From Salipaludibacillus neizhouensis (GTDB lineage: Bacteria > Bacillota > Bacilli > Bacillales > Salisediminibacteriaceae), in the NCBI RefSeq assembly GCF_002886185.1, contig NZ_KZ614147.1, positions 323,974-387,973 on the forward strand: a DNA stretch of 64,000 nucleotides, given 5' to 3'. Each line of letters opens with the position of its first letter. Position 1 is the first letter of the stretch. A program made the position numbers and the translations under genes. This document shows, in pieces, positions 29,984 through 39,938 of the stretch. The notes below the pieces were generated by a model. The model was not told where the DNA came from, ran no database searches, and saw only the letters and a list, made by a program, of their open reading frames with translations.

Positions 29984-32900
29984 TTATGCCTTTGCCATTT
30001 GAACTTTTCTTACTTCACTTAACTTCCCAAGCACTTTTTCTAATATTCTCAAATACGCTTCATCTGATAATGTTTTCGTCTTTAAATGGATGACAATCTG
30101 TTTTCCTGACAACGATAAATGAAGCTTCGGAGAGATTTTATTTACAATCGTAAATAGTTTTGAACCATCAATTTGATTCGTTACTTCTTCACTTAAAGTC
30201 ATTTTACACTCATTATTTCTCTCCGCTAAAGAATCTATTTTCTCTTGTTTTGCCAATAACTTCACTTTTGATACCCCGAATAGATGAGTGACCTCTTCCG
30301 GGTAATTTCCAAAACGATCGATCATCTCATTTTGTAAATCCAACAATTCTCGTTGAGACTCAAGCAATTTAAATCTTTTGTACATATCAATTTTTTGTTT
30401 TGAATCCGGGATATAGCTTTCCGGGATATAAGCGTCCACTTTTATATCTAACTCAATATCCGGCTGAACCTTTTCTTTTTTGGTCCCATCTTCATCTTGT
30501 AAATCTATTTTCTCGTCTATTGCCTCTTTTAACATTTGCGAGTACAAGTCAAAACCTACAGAAGCAATAAATCCATGCTGCTCTGCACCTAACAAGTTTC
30601 CCGCTCCTCGTATCGAAAGGTCCCGCATCGCTATTTTGAAACCTGAACCAAGCTCTGTGAATTCTTTGATAGACTGCAATCTTTTTTCGGCCACTTCGCT
30701 GAGAACCTTATCACGCTGATGTGTGAAGTATGCATAGGCTACTCGATTTGATCTTCCCACGCGTCCACGGAGTTGATAAAGCTGAGATAGTCCCATTCTG
30801 TCAGCATTGTTAATGATTAGGGTATTAACGTTTGGTATGTCTACTCCGGTTTCAATGATTGTTGTCGTCACGAGCACGTCTGTATTTCCTTCTAAGAAGT
30901 CTAACATGACTGACTCAAGCTCGGTTTCAGTCATTTGTCCATGAGCATATTTCACATTTGCTTCTGGAACGAGCATAGACACTTTATCCGCCATTGTTTG
31001 AATGTCCTCTACACGATTGTACAAAAAGTAGACTTGCCCACCTCTGGCCATTTCTCTTTCAATCGCCTCGCGAACAAGCGATTCATTGTAATCAACGACA
31101 TAGGTTTGAACCGGAAAACGATTTTCAGGTGGGGTTTCGATCACCGATAAATCCCTGACCCCCAACATTGACATGTGCAACGTCCTTGGTATCGGGGTAG
31201 CCGTTAGCGTTAATACATCTACGTTCGATTTTAATTGTTTAATTTTTTCCTTATGGGTCACACCAAAACGTTGTTCTTCATCAACAATTAACAGACCCAA
31301 ATCTTTGAATTTAATATCTTTGGAAAGAAGTCTATGGGTTCCCACCACAATGTCGCATGTCCCTTTTTCTAAGTTGTCTGATGTTTGCTTTAGTTCTTTT
31401 CTTGATCGGAAACGACTCAGCAGGCCAATGTTAATTGCAAAGTCCTGGAATCTCTCCCGAATAGTTTCATAGTGCTGTTGCGCAAGAATGGTTGTTGGGA
31501 CGAGAATTGCCGCTTGCTTTCCATCCATAATAGCTTTGAATGCCGCTCTAAGTGCAACCTCTGTTTTTCCATAACCAACATCTCCACAAAGAAGACGGTC
31601 CATTGGCCGTTCTCTCTCCATATCTATCTTGATTTCTTCTATAGCTTGAATTTGATCTTCTGTCTCTTGATACGGGAAAGAAGCTTCAAATTCCTGTTGT
31701 TCAGCACCATCTTTAGTGAAAGCAAAACCTTTTGTTTTCTCCCGCTCTGCATAAAGTTTAATTAAATCTTCTGCAATGTCTTGGACGGAAGAGTGAACTT
31801 TTTTCTTGACCTTTTTCCAGTCACTTCCTCCAAGAGCATATAACTTCGGTTGTTTTTCTTCTGAACCTACGTATTTTTGTACTTGGTCAATTTGATCAAC
31901 TGGAACATATAATTTATCATTTCCGGCATAAGAAATATGCATATAATCTTTATGAATATCTCCGACTTTTAATGTATCAATCCCTAGATACTTTCCGATT
32001 CCGTGGTTTACGTGAACCACCCAGTCACTCACTTTTAATTCCGAATAGCTTTTAATTCTCTCCGCATTGGACAATTTCTGTCTGCGCTTTGGTTTTCGGG
32101 ATTTCTTCGTAAAAACCTCTTCTTCTGTTATCACAATGATTCGTTGTAACGGTAGTTCAAACCCTGTCATTAGATGACCAATTGTAATTTGAGCTTGCCC
32201 TTTCACTGGAAGTTGATCTTTATCAACAATTACTGCTTCAATCTCGTAATCTTCTAAAACACTCTTCATTCTTTCCGCTCTGTCTTCTCCGGCACAGACA
32301 AATGAAATAGAATAGCCCGCTTCTTTCCAGCGAATAATTTCATTTTTTAATAAGTGCAGTTGACCGTGAAAGTTCTGCATCGTTTTACTTTGAATATTAA
32401 CGATATTCTGCGGGTTTGTCGAAGGAACATGGCGTAAAAACAAACTCAAGTATAGTTTCGGAGCCTTTGTTTCTTGCATTATATTTTCCCAAGGTTTAGA
32501 CATGGACAGATCTGAGACTGTTGCTCCTTGCATCAGCATCGTTGTCTGCCAATCTGCTTCCTCTTTCTCTAAACTTTCCGCCATTTCTTGAACACGACTA
32601 ACTTCATCGACAAACACCGCTCCACCATGAGGCAGATAATCAAGAAGCGTGTAGTGTTTGTCATAGTATAGCGACATATATTTATACATGGAGTCAAACA
32701 TTGTCTTCTGTTTTAACTTTTCTATGTCCTCGCCAACTTGCTCAGCCATTTTCTCTTTCACTACAGAGTCTTTAATTTTAGTTAAACTTGTTGATAACTT
32801 TTTTTCAAGGGTATGTGCTGCCTGCTCAAATTGGTGATCGTCAAGGAGTATTTCTTTTGCAGGACCAATAGTAACTGATTTAGATTGCGATATAGAACGC

Positions 32901-33535
32901 TGCGTCTCCACATCAAAAAACCGTATCGAGTCCACTTCCGTATCAAAAAGTTCCATACGAATCGGGTGCTCCTCCGATAATGGATAGATATCCACAATTC
33001 CACCACGCACACTGATTTGTCCCGGAGCAGAAACCATATCAACTCGTTGGAATCCCATGGATACACACCTGAATATCGTTGACTCTAAATCTATTTCTTC
33101 GCCTACCTGTAATATTAGCTGCCTCGTCATCCACATTTCAGCAGGAGGCAGTAGTCGCCTCACTCCAGCAACTGGTGTAATAATAATCGTTTCCTTTTTA
33201 GATACCCACCTATTGAGCGCTTCCATCCGCTGTCCCCGTAATTCAGGACTCGCGACGGCTATTTCCGAGGAAATAAGTTCGTTTACTGGATACAAAAAGA
33301 CATCCTCTTCCCCAAGAAGAGAAACTAAGTCATCATATGTCTTTTGCGCTTGAAATAAATTGTGAGTGACGACTAGCTGTGACTTTCCAGTTTTCTTAAA
33401 TATTGACGCAAGCATTAAAGACCTAGCAGAACCGGATAAACCTGATACCATCTGTTCTGAAAGGTTAGCCTCTAATCCTTCTATAATGCTTGATATCTCG
33501 TCTCCATGATATGTTGATGTAATTAACCCTTCCAA
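29984..33535 (-). CDS. mfd: Transcription-repair coupling factor Mfd
   Basis: Removes RNA polymerase stalled at DNA damage and recruits UvrA. About 1183 residues: UvrB-like N-terminal modules (GLSGSARSLMLASIF; ITPVAGVRRLLPP), the polymerase-interacting CarD-like domain (~485-560, SDWVVHVNHGIGKYLGI), and RecG-like helicase motor (Walker A GDVGYGKTEVALRA; DEEQ box VDEEQRFG; QLRGRVGRS), then the TRCF C-terminal domain. I favour TTG at 33535 (after AAAGGTGGGG) as start, because the upstream ATG at 33565 has no ribosome binding site. Confidence 0.96.
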   Translation of the reverse strand: MEGLITSTYHGDEISSIIEGLEANLSEQMVSGLSGSARSLMLASIFKKTGKSQLVVTHNLFQAQKTYDDLVSLLGEEDVFLYPVNELISSEIAVASPELRGQRMEALNRWVSKKETIIITPVAGVRRLLPPAEMWMTRQLILQVGEEIDLESTIFRCVSMGFQRVDMVSAPGQISVRGGIVDIYPLSEEHPIRMELFDTEVDSIRFFDVETQRSISQSKSVTIGPAKEILLDDHQFEQAAHTLEKKLSTSLTKIKDSVVKEKMAEQVGEDIEKLKQKTMFDSMYKYMSLYYDKHYTLLDYLPHGGAVFVDEVSRVQEMAESLEKEEADWQTTMLMQGATVSDLSMSKPWENIMQETKAPKLYLSLFLRHVPSTNPQNIVNIQSKTMQNFHGQLHLLKNEIIRWKEAGYSISFVCAGEDRAERMKSVLEDYEIEAVIVDKDQLPVKGQAQITIGHLMTGFELPLQRIIVITEEEVFTKKSRKPKRRQKLSNAERIKSYSELKVSDWVVHVNHGIGKYLGIDTLKVGDIHKDYMHISYAGNDKLYVPVDQIDQVQKYVGSEEKQPKLYALGGSDWKKVKKKVHSSVQDIAEDLIKLYAEREKTKGFAFTKDGAEQQEFEASFPYQETEDQIQAIEEIKIDMERERPMDRLLCGDVGYGKTEVALRAAFKAIMDGKQAAILVPTTILAQQHYETIRERFQDFAINIGLLSRFRSRKELKQTSDNLEKGTCDIVVGTHRLLSKDIKFKDLGLLIVDEEQRFGVTHKEKIKQLKSNVDVLTLTATPIPRTLHMSMLGVRDLSVIETPPENRFPVQTYVVDYNESLVREAIEREMARGGQVYFLYNRVEDIQTMADKVSMLVPEANVKYAHGQMTETELESVMLDFLEGNTDVLVTTTIIETGVDIPNVNTLIINNADRMGLSQLYQLRGRVGRSNRVAYAYFTHQRDKVLSEVAEKRLQSIKEFTELGSGFKIAMRDLSIRGAGNLLGAEQHGFIASVGFDLYSQMLKEAIDEKIDLQDEDGTKKEKVQPDIELDIKVDAYIPESYIPDSKQKIDMYKRFKLLESQRELLDLQNEMIDRFGNYPEEVTHLFGVSKVKLLAKQEKIDSLAERNNECKMTLSEEVTNQIDGSKLFTIVNKISPKLHLSLSGKQIVIHLKTKTLSDEAYLRILEKVLGKLSEVRKVQMAKA

Positions 33536-33773
33536 GGCCTTCCCCACCTTTATAATCCATTGCATTGCATATAACTTAAAATAAGTACTGATTACGAAAC
33601 ACTGTATGCTTCTGTCATGACAAAAGTACTTATCGGCTATCTGTGAATGTCTACTCTTCTCTCAACTATAATCGAGAATCCACGTTTCAGAATGTAAAAT
33701 TACTTTCATTATGTTTATCATCTGTTAATTCTCTGATGTGCATCGGTGCCTGAACTCTTAGCAGTGTAACGCA

Positions 33774-33803
33774 GAAAAACGCTTTGGCATATTTTGCCAA
33801 AGC
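33774..33803 (-). terminator. fin terminator
   Basis: Minus-strand GCTTTGGCA / TGCCAAAGC stem followed by GTTTTTC, 17 nt after the fin stop. The remaining mfd-fin gap (33536-33773) shows no gene. Confidence 0.85.
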
Positions 33804-33819
33804 TTGTCAAACGCCGTCG

Positions 33820-34047
33820 CTAGTTAAGAAAAGATTCTCTCTCATGATAATCCGGATGCTCATCCAATGTTTGCTCACAATCCTCGCAAATCGTACGCAC
33901 ATGGACATGTCCATTTGAATCTTGTTCTATCATTTCTTGTCTGTCTTCGTCACTTAGTTGTTCAAATCCTAGTTGTTTCTCGTCTACAGCTGATTGAATT
34001 GAAGCCATATGCTTTTGACAATGTCGGCAGTAATAATGAATAGGCAT
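33820..34047 (-). CDS. fin: Anti-SigF factor Fin (YabK)
   Basis: A 75-residue zinc-ribbon protein. The two CxxC pairs are HYYCRHCQKH near the N-terminus and TICEDCEQ near residue 56; the ends HPDYHERESF also match Fin. In B. subtilis Fin inhibits SigF to permit the switch to SigG in the forespore. The start at 34047 follows AAGGAGG by 11 nt; in-frame codons further upstream look non-conserved. Lies between pth and mfd as in B. subtilis. Confidence 0.92.
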   Translation of the reverse strand: MPIHYYCRHCQKHMASIQSAVDEKQLGFEQLSDEDRQEMIEQDSNGHVHVRTICEDCEQTLDEHPDYHERESFLN

Positions 34048-34132
34048 TCTTTTTCGTTCCTCCTTGTAGCTCGAGACTCGCTTCTTACTTAGTATTAGCA
34101 AGCTTCAAAGAAGGTATTCAAGAAAGAGAATC

Positions 34133-34693
34133 TTAATTATTAAATTCGTTCATTACTTTCAAAAAGTCTTTTTCAGTCCACGATATCGCTGCCTCGGTAG
34201 CCTTATCTACTGCTTCATCTATCTTCTGCCTGTCATCCGGCGGAAAAGTGCCTAGAACATAATCAGGAATAGCTGTACCAGGCTCTGGCCGGCCTATTCC
34301 AACACGAATTCGATTAAATTGATCAGTACCAAGATGCTGTACAATTGATTTCATCCCATTATGTCCACCTGGACTTCCTTTTTGCCGCAAACGAATTTTC
34401 CCGGCGGGTAGATCTAAGTCATCGTAAATGACCAGTAGCTGTTCTTTGTCCATCTTAAAGTAATTCATCAATGGAACAATCGATTCTCCTGATAAATTCA
34501 TGTACGTGAGCGGTTTCAATAAGAATACTTTATCATTCCCAACTTTTTTAAATCCAAAGGCACCTTTGAACTTTGCCTGATCTAATTCGAAGTTTAATTC
34601 ATTCTGACATTTGTCAATGACTTCAAAACCAACATTATGCCTAGTCCTATCAAATTTTTTCCCTGGATTACCTAGTCCTACAATCAGCTTCAT
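34133..34693 (-). CDS. pth: Peptidyl-tRNA hydrolase (SpoVC)
   Basis: Releases peptides from prematurely dropped peptidyl-tRNA; essential. Signature segments: MKLIVGLGNPGKKFDRTRHN (catalytic His in the TRHNVGF motif, near residue 19), PLTYMNLSGESI, and YDDLDLPAGKIRLRQKGSPG with the conserved Asp near 92. The start at 34693 (186 residues) follows AGAGGAGGGACCC; the frame extends 20 codons further upstream with no resemblance to Pth. Confidence 0.96.
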   Translation of the reverse strand: MKLIVGLGNPGKKFDRTRHNVGFEVIDKCQNELNFELDQAKFKGAFGFKKVGNDKVFLLKPLTYMNLSGESIVPLMNYFKMDKEQLLVIYDDLDLPAGKIRLRQKGSPGGHNGMKSIVQHLGTDQFNRIRVGIGRPEPGTAIPDYVLGTFPPDDRQKIDEAVDKATEAAISWTEKDFLKVMNEFNN

Positions 34694-34868
34694 GGGTCCC
34701 TCCTCTGGCGAGGGGTCATGAGCACTTCGTTGGAACAGCTTTGACAAAAACATCGTGCTCTCTCCTCATTTCTTTCCGGTTCAAATACTATTTCTGTTAT
34801 CTATTATACGCGATTGTGTCTTGTAATGTAAGTTAATTACATAATACGCAGCGTCATTATTAAAACTT

Positions 34869-34899
34869 AAAGGGTATAACCTGAGTGGTTATACCCTCA
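34869..34899 (-). terminator. ctc terminator
   Basis: Minus-strand AGGGTATAACC / GGTTATACCCT, 11-bp stem with a 5-nt loop, then TTAAGTTTTAAT, 10 nt after the ctc stop. Confidence 0.8.
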
Positions 34900-34908
34900 A
34901 ACGATATT

Positions 34909-35544
34909 TTATTTGTCTTCCGTTTCCTTTTTATCTTCAGAACCAACAAGTTCAGGCTCTTTTTCTTCTGTTTCTTCTTCAGATTCTTCCGGCTCTTCAG
35001 AAGGCGCTAGGATAGAAACAACAACTTCTTCTGGCTCGTTATTAAATTCAAATTTAGCACCACTCTTTAGATCTTTCACCTGGATAGAATCATTTATATC
35101 TAATTCAGACACTTCTACATCGATAGAATTAGGTAAGTTCTTTGGCAAGGCACGAACGGAAAGCTCATGTACCGCTTGCTGAAGAACGCCACCCTCTTTA
35201 ACACCGATTGATTCTCCTATTACATGTACAGGAACATCTGCATCCATTTCAACCTTCATATCAACCGCATAAAAATCTACATGAAGAACACGGTTCTTAA
35301 TACGATCTACCTGCATATCATAAATCATTACGTCTGTTTTCTCGCCATCTAGTTCAAGCTTAAAAACACCTGTTTTTCCTTGGTCGCGCAATGTTTTAAT
35401 AAATGCAATCTCCTGCACGGAAACAGCCTTACTTTCATATGTTTTACCATATACTATCGCAGGGATATTCCCTTGATTGCGAATTTTTGCCAATCTTGAA
35501 TTTCTTAAGTCTTCTCTTACTGCTGCTTGTAATGTTGTAGTCAT
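34909..35544 (-). CDS. ctc: General stress protein Ctc / 50S ribosomal protein L25
   Basis: 5S rRNA-binding protein of the L25/TL5 family. The N-terminal L25 domain (~1-95) contains RNQGNIPAIVYGKTYESKAV and DVMIYDMQVDRIKNRVLHVDF. A TL5-like C-terminal beta domain and a very acidic tail (EEPEESEEETEEKEPEL) follow. 211 residues from the ATG at 35544. A SigB-type promoter just upstream fits its known role as a general stress protein in Bacillus. Confidence 0.95.
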   Translation of the reverse strand: MTTTLQAAVREDLRNSRLAKIRNQGNIPAIVYGKTYESKAVSVQEIAFIKTLRDQGKTGVFKLELDGEKTDVMIYDMQVDRIKNRVLHVDFYAVDMKVEMDADVPVHVIGESIGVKEGGVLQQAVHELSVRALPKNLPNSIDVEVSELDINDSIQVKDLKSGAKFEFNNEPEEVVVSILAPSEEPEESEEETEEKEPELVGSEDKKETEDK

Positions 35545-35583
35545 ATACACTCACCCTTATCATTTTTTAGGTCTTTCACTTGT

Positions 35584-35609
35584 TTACCCATATCACAAAA
35601 CATTAAAAC
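35584..35609 (-). promoter_or_regulatory. SigB-type promoter of ctc
   Basis: Minus-strand GTTTTA (35604-35609) and GGGTAA (35584-35589) with a 14-nt spacer, close to the general-stress consensus GTTTAA-N12-15-GGGTAT. It lies 40 nt upstream of the ctc start codon, the arrangement that made ctc the classical SigB reporter in B. subtilis. Confidence 0.72.
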
Positions 35610-35693
35610 GTATTTTTTCAATAGAAAGAAACTTCCTATTAGAAAATCTCACCTAAGCATAACATTTTCTGAGCATTTTGTAACTTAAGTTAC

Positions 35694-36644
35694 TTAATCA
35701 AACAAATAGCTGACAGATCGTTCCTCATAGACATGGACAATTGCTTTTGCTAGAAGTGGTCCTACCGATAATTGCGTAAGGTTATGAATACGCTTTTCTT
35801 CAGGTAATGCAATCGAATTGGTAACAACAAGTTCTTTGATTTGTGAATTTCCTATTCGCTCGATAGCTGGTCCAGAAAGAACTGGATGTGTACTACAAGC
35901 ATACACTTCTTTCGCACCTTTTTCGATGATGGCGCTGGCTGCCAGTGTCATCGTGCCAGCAGTATCAATGATATCATCGATAATTATTGCCGTCTTTCCT
36001 TCCACATTCCCAACAATATTCATGACTTCGGACACATTGGGTTTTGGTCTGCGTTTGTCAATAATTGCAATAGGCGCTTTTAAACGATCAGCTAATTTAC
36101 GTGCTCGTACAACTCCACCGTGATCAGGGGAAACGATTACGGTATCACCCAAGTCTTTTTTCTCAAAGTAGCTAGCTAGAATCGGCACACCAAGGAGTTG
36201 ATCTACTGGAATATCAAAGAACCCTTGAATTTGAGTTGCATGCAGGTCAAGAGAAATTACTCGGGTTGCCCCTGCTGTTTCCAAGAGGTTTGCTACAAGC
36301 TTTGCCGTTATCGGTTCTCTCGATCTTGCCTTTCTGTCTTGCCTTGCGTAACCATAGTACGGCATCACAATATTAATAGTATTTGCAGACGCCCGTTTCA
36401 ATGCATCAATCATAATAAGCAGTTCCATAATATGCTCATTTGCAGGAGAGGAAGTAGATTGGATCACAAAAATATCGCATCCACGAATACTTTCTTCAAT
36501 ATTAATTTGGATTTCGCCGTCACTGAATCTCTGTACCGAGCTTTTACCCATTTCTACTCCAATTTCACGTGTGATTTCATGTGCCAAATCGGGATTTGAA
36601 CTCAACGTAAATACTTTAAGCTTCTTATCTTTGTACTGAGCCAT
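35694..36644 (-). CDS. prs: Ribose-phosphate pyrophosphokinase (PRPP synthase)
   Basis: Makes PRPP from ribose-5-phosphate and ATP for purine, pyrimidine, histidine and tryptophan synthesis. Key parts: [35 protein letters not shown] (flexible loop), [14 protein letters not shown], and the PRPP loop [11 protein letters not shown] (221-231). Start at 36644 ([12 protein letters not shown], 316 residues), 11 nt after GGAGG; six extra upstream codons are possible. glmU-prs is the usual order; PRPP also links to PurR encoded at 38962-39789. Confidence 0.97.
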   Translation of the reverse strand: MAQYKDKKLKVFTLSSNPDLAHEITREIGVEMGKSSVQRFSDGEIQINIEESIRGCDIFVIQSTSSPANEHIMELLIMIDALKRASANTINIVMPYYGYARQDRKARSREPITAKLVANLLETAGATRVISLDLHATQIQGFFDIPVDQLLGVPILASYFEKKDLGDTVIVSPDHGGVVRARKLADRLKAPIAIIDKRRPKPNVSEVMNIVGNVEGKTAIIIDDIIDTAGTMTLAASAIIEKGAKEVYACSTHPVLSGPAIERIGNSQIKELVVTNSIALPEEKRIHNLTQLSVGPLLAKAIVHVYEERSVSYLFD

Positions 36645-36715
36645 CGTTTTGAAAACCTCCATTTAATTTAACAGTGAATCAGAGTTATAGTGTGTCCTTT
36701 GCTTCCTGTCTGTGG

Positions 36716-38080
36716 TTACTTTTTATTTTTCACATAACCTTCTTTATTCGTCTGGCGCTCTCTTGCAATAGCAAGAGACTCTCCAGGGACATCATTTGTA
36801 ATCGTAGAGCCGGCTGCAACATAGGAACCTTCGCCTATTGATATAGGTGCAATTAAATTAGAATTACAACCGATGAAAGCTCCGTCCCCTATTTTTGTTA
36901 AATACTTATTTGTACCATCGTAATTAACTGTAATAGCACCACAACCAACATTCACACCTGCACCAATTTGTGCATCTCCTAAATAACTGAGATGAGAGGC
37001 TTTGCTTTCATCACCCATGGAAACCTTCTTTAATTCCACGAAGTTTCCAACCCGAACCTGATTTCCTAGTTTTGTTTCAGGACGCAAATGTGAGAACGGA
37101 CCGATAGATACTCGTTTCCCTACATCACTTTGATGAACTACAGACTGCTTTACGACAGTTTCATCACCTATAGCGCTTTCCTTCAACTCACTGTGTGGCC
37201 CAATATGACATCGCTCTCCGATGATTGTATTACCATGTATCACTGTTCCGGGGTAAAGAACGGTATCCTTTCCAATAGTGGCCTCAGGTGAGATATATGT
37301 CTGATCCGGGTCAATAATAGTGACGCCTTCTTTCATCCATCTTTCATTGATCCGTTTTTTCATCCACTTCTCCGCTACACTCAATGCAACACGATCATTT
37401 ATACCCATTGTCTCATTAAAATCCGCTGTTTGATATGCTTCTACTGCTTCGCCTTGCTTTTGTAGAATCTCTATCACATCCGGTAAATAATACTCACCCT
37501 GTACATTATCATTACCCACTTTTTGCAATGAATTAAAAAGAAACTCATTATCAAAACAATAGGTACCTGTATTAATTTCTTTTACTTCTTTTTCTACTTC
37601 CGATGCATCTTTATGCTCGACTATTTTTTCGACACTTTGTTGCTCATTTCTTATGATACGTCCATATCCAGTCGGATTATCCGCATAAGCTGTCAAGATG
37701 GTCGCTTTTGCTTGCTTTGATTCATGGAAATCCATTAATTCATTCATTGTTTCCTGCGTTAATAGGGGAGTGTCTCCGCAAACAACAATCGTAGTACCTT
37801 GTTTTTTATGTAATGTATTTTCTGCTTGCATAACTGCATGCCCCGTGCCGAGCTGTTTTTCTTGAATTGCATATTCACTAGCGTTCCCTAATTGGTCTCT
37901 TACTTTTTCAGCACCGTGGCCCACTACCGTTATCATTTGATCCACTTTACAACGTTGCAACACATCAACAATATACTGCACCATTGGTTTTCCGCATACA
38001 GGATGTAGTACTTTATAAAGGTCAGATTTCATTCTGGTACCTTTTCCTGCAGCTAATATCACTGCATATCGCTTCGTCAT
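36716..38080 (-). CDS. glmU: Bifunctional GlcNAc-1-phosphate uridyltransferase / glucosamine-1-phosphate acetyltransferase
   Basis: Makes UDP-GlcNAc for peptidoglycan and teichoic acids. The N-terminal pyrophosphorylase domain has the nucleotide loop [15 protein letters not shown] (~8-22) and [10 protein letters not shown]. The C-terminal left-handed beta-helix acetyltransferase (~250-450) has hexapeptide repeats such as [13 protein letters not shown]. Start ATG at 38080 is 8 nt after GGAGG; a nearby ATG at 38086 overlaps that spacing. 454 residues, as usual. Confidence 0.97.
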   Translation of the reverse strand: MTKRYAVILAAGKGTRMKSDLYKVLHPVCGKPMVQYIVDVLQRCKVDQMITVVGHGAEKVRDQLGNASEYAIQEKQLGTGHAVMQAENTLHKKQGTTIVVCGDTPLLTQETMNELMDFHESKQAKATILTAYADNPTGYGRIIRNEQQSVEKIVEHKDASEVEKEVKEINTGTYCFDNEFLFNSLQKVGNDNVQGEYYLPDVIEILQKQGEAVEAYQTADFNETMGINDRVALSVAEKWMKKRINERWMKEGVTIIDPDQTYISPEATIGKDTVLYPGTVIHGNTIIGERCHIGPHSELKESAIGDETVVKQSVVHQSDVGKRVSIGPFSHLRPETKLGNQVRVGNFVELKKVSMGDESKASHLSYLGDAQIGAGVNVGCGAITVNYDGTNKYLTKIGDGAFIGCNSNLIAPISIGEGSYVAAGSTITNDVPGESLAIARERQTNKEGYVKNKK

Positions 38081-38296
38081 TTTCATACCCTCCAAGGCCT
38101 GATTTTCCATTATGAATATATCCTATATTACCCTTGATTTCAACCTATCACAAGAGAAAAAGCGTAAGCTTCTTGAAAACCGACAAGAAATTAAACCTTA
38201 AAAACCCTTTATTTCCAGCACCTGCATGTAAATCACAGGAACTCTAATGATAAGTACTTAACATAGTTCAAGGTGTGTGCTGTATATTAATATAAA

Positions 38297-38334
38297 TCAA
38301 AAAAAAACCTAGCCAAATTACAGCCGGCTAAGTT
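38297..38334 (-). terminator. spoVG terminator
   Basis: Minus-strand ACTTAGCC / GGCTAGGT stem (38326-38333 and 38307-38314) followed by TTTTTTTTT, 17 nt past the spoVG stop. Confidence 0.85.
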
Positions 38335-38350
38335 TACACATTTATTAGCT

Positions 38351-38641
38351 TTATGATGCTCCTGCTTCTTCAAATTCTTCATTTTCTTCTTTTGCACGAT
38401 CATATTCCGTCATCACTGCCAGTTGAATTTTTTCCCTGGTCTTAGATGAAATTGGATGTGCAATGTCCCTGAATTCCCCATCTGGTGTCCGCTTGCTAGG
38501 CATAGCCACAAATAAACCATTATTACCATCTATGACACGAATATCATGAACGACGAACTCGTCGTCGATGGTAATAGATGCAATCGCTAACATTCGACCT
38601 TCCGTACTAACACGGCGAAGTCTCACATCTGTTACTTCCAT
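38351..38641 (-). CDS. spoVG: Stage V sporulation protein G, RNA/DNA-binding regulator
   Basis: A 96-residue SpoVG, almost identical to B. subtilis from [19 protein letters not shown] through the highly conserved [20 protein letters not shown], ending in the variable acidic tail FEEAGAS. SpoVG is a site-specific nucleic-acid-binding protein affecting septation and sporulation. Start at 38641 behind AAAGGTGGTGG; a GTG four codons upstream is less likely. A SigH-like promoter lies just upstream. Confidence 0.97.
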   Translation of the reverse strand: MEVTDVRLRRVSTEGRMLAIASITIDDEFVVHDIRVIDGNNGLFVAMPSKRTPDGEFRDIAHPISSKTREKIQLAVMTEYDRAKEENEEFEEAGAS

Positions 38642-38681
38642 TTCTGCCACCACCTTTATCCCATTTAAATAGTTCCTGTTA

Positions 38682-38716
38682 ACTCGTTTCGCTATTAAAT
38701 TGAAAAATCCTTCTTT
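38682..38716 (-). promoter_or_regulatory. Candidate SigH promoter of spoVG
   Basis: Minus-strand AGAAGGATTTTTCAATTTAA, then TAGCGAAACG: an AAGGATTT -35 region followed by a GAA-containing -10 region, resembling the SigH-dependent spoVG promoter of B. subtilis (AGGATTT...GAAT). A strongly A/T-rich block (38720-38760) upstream fits the AbrB-bound region known there. The gap 38761-38910 to purR shows nothing else. Confidence 0.55.
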
Positions 38717-38913
38717 TTTTAAATAAAAAAACTAAAATATTCGCAAATAAATTAAATTGTCAATATGCTTAACTACTACTTCGAAAACGGTTACGTAAAC
38801 TGTTATTAAAAAATTATGCTTGGAAGAATCAGTGAAAACTTCTGTGTAAGAATGATCCAATCGAGATCCGACTGAGCATTAAACAACAAAACTCAAAGAC
38901 ATACTCATGCAGT

Positions 38914-38945
38914 ACAAAAAAAACATCCGCTAAATAAGCAGATGT
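38914..38945 (-). terminator. purR terminator
   Basis: Minus-strand ACATCTGC (38938-38945) / GCGGATGT (38923-38930) then TTTTTTTTG. In B. subtilis ridA (yabJ) follows purR; here transcription appears to end directly after purR. Confidence 0.88.
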
Positions 38946-38961
38946 TAGGCCTGGTGTTCTA

Positions 38962-39789
38962 TTAAGATAAAGAGCGGTCAAATATATTGCCTCTCTCTAC
39001 TTGTATCGTTTTCGCCTTTACATCAACGTGAGATAGCTTTGTTAAAGATGTATAGTCGCTAACGAGTTTTTCCTCTTCATGTATGGCTTCTGTTAAAACA
39101 CCGACTCCTGCTACATTTGCTTGAAACTCTTGGACTAAATCCATCATCCCACGAATCGTCCCTCCAGCTTTCATAAAGTCATCAACAATTAATACATTTG
39201 AATGAGGCTTTAAACTACGACGGGCAAGTGACATCGTCTGGATGCGTTTCGTTGAACCCGAGACGTAATTAATACTCACGATCGATCCTTCTGTTATCCT
39301 CTGTTCGTGTCGAACAATCGATACGGGTACATGTAAGTGCTGAGCGACTGCATAGGCAAGGGGAATCCCCTTTGTAGCCATTGTCATCACTACGTCAATT
39401 TTTTCCTTCCGGTAATATGACGCAAAAACTCTCCCTAATTGTTGGGTAAGTGAAGAATCCCCAATGATATCCATCATGTACAAATAACCGCCAGGAAGTA
39501 ACCTGCTAGGATCTTGTAACTGGACAAGAAGTTGATCAATAAGGTCGGTCGCTTCTTTTTCGTCGACCGTAGGAACAAATGTAACTCCACCTGAGGCTCC
39601 AGCTGACGTTTCCACATTTCCTAAACGATTCATCTCAAGAACTTCTTTAATTATTCCTATATCTTCACTTATCGAGGATTTAGCTGATTCATATCTCTCA
39701 GCAAAAAAAGTAAGTGGGATCAACTGGTGTGGGTTTGATAGTAAATATTGAGTCATATCCACTAAACGACCGCTTCGGCGAAATTTCAT
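38962..39789 (-). CDS. purR: Purine operon repressor PurR
   Basis: PRPP-responsive DNA-binding protein controlling purine genes. N-terminal winged helix (MKFRRSGRLVDMTQYLLSNP; FAERYESAKSSISEDI) is followed by a phosphoribosyltransferase-like domain with the PRPP motif VLIVDDFMKAGGT. The start at 39789 follows GGAGGTAGCT exactly; the frame extends 21 codons upstream but B. subtilis PurR starts at MKFRRSGRLVD. 275 residues. The usual downstream ridA is missing. Confidence 0.96.
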   Translation of the reverse strand: MKFRRSGRLVDMTQYLLSNPHQLIPLTFFAERYESAKSSISEDIGIIKEVLEMNRLGNVETSAGASGGVTFVPTVDEKEATDLIDQLLVQLQDPSRLLPGGYLYMMDIIGDSSLTQQLGRVFASYYRKEKIDVVMTMATKGIPLAYAVAQHLHVPVSIVRHEQRITEGSIVSINYVSGSTKRIQTMSLARRSLKPHSNVLIVDDFMKAGGTIRGMMDLVQEFQANVAGVGVLTEAIHEEEKLVSDYTSLTKLSHVDVKAKTIQVERGNIFDRSLS

Positions 39790-39938
39790 AGCTACCTCCG
39801 TAAAATCCGAATATTTTAACAGTAATATATCATTTTTATCCGGGTTTAACAAGGGAGACTGTCAAAGTATATAAGAAAAGCTGCATTGCAAACTTTAAAA
39901 AACTATCATCTGTTATAATTTTTTACTCGATGGTCTCT

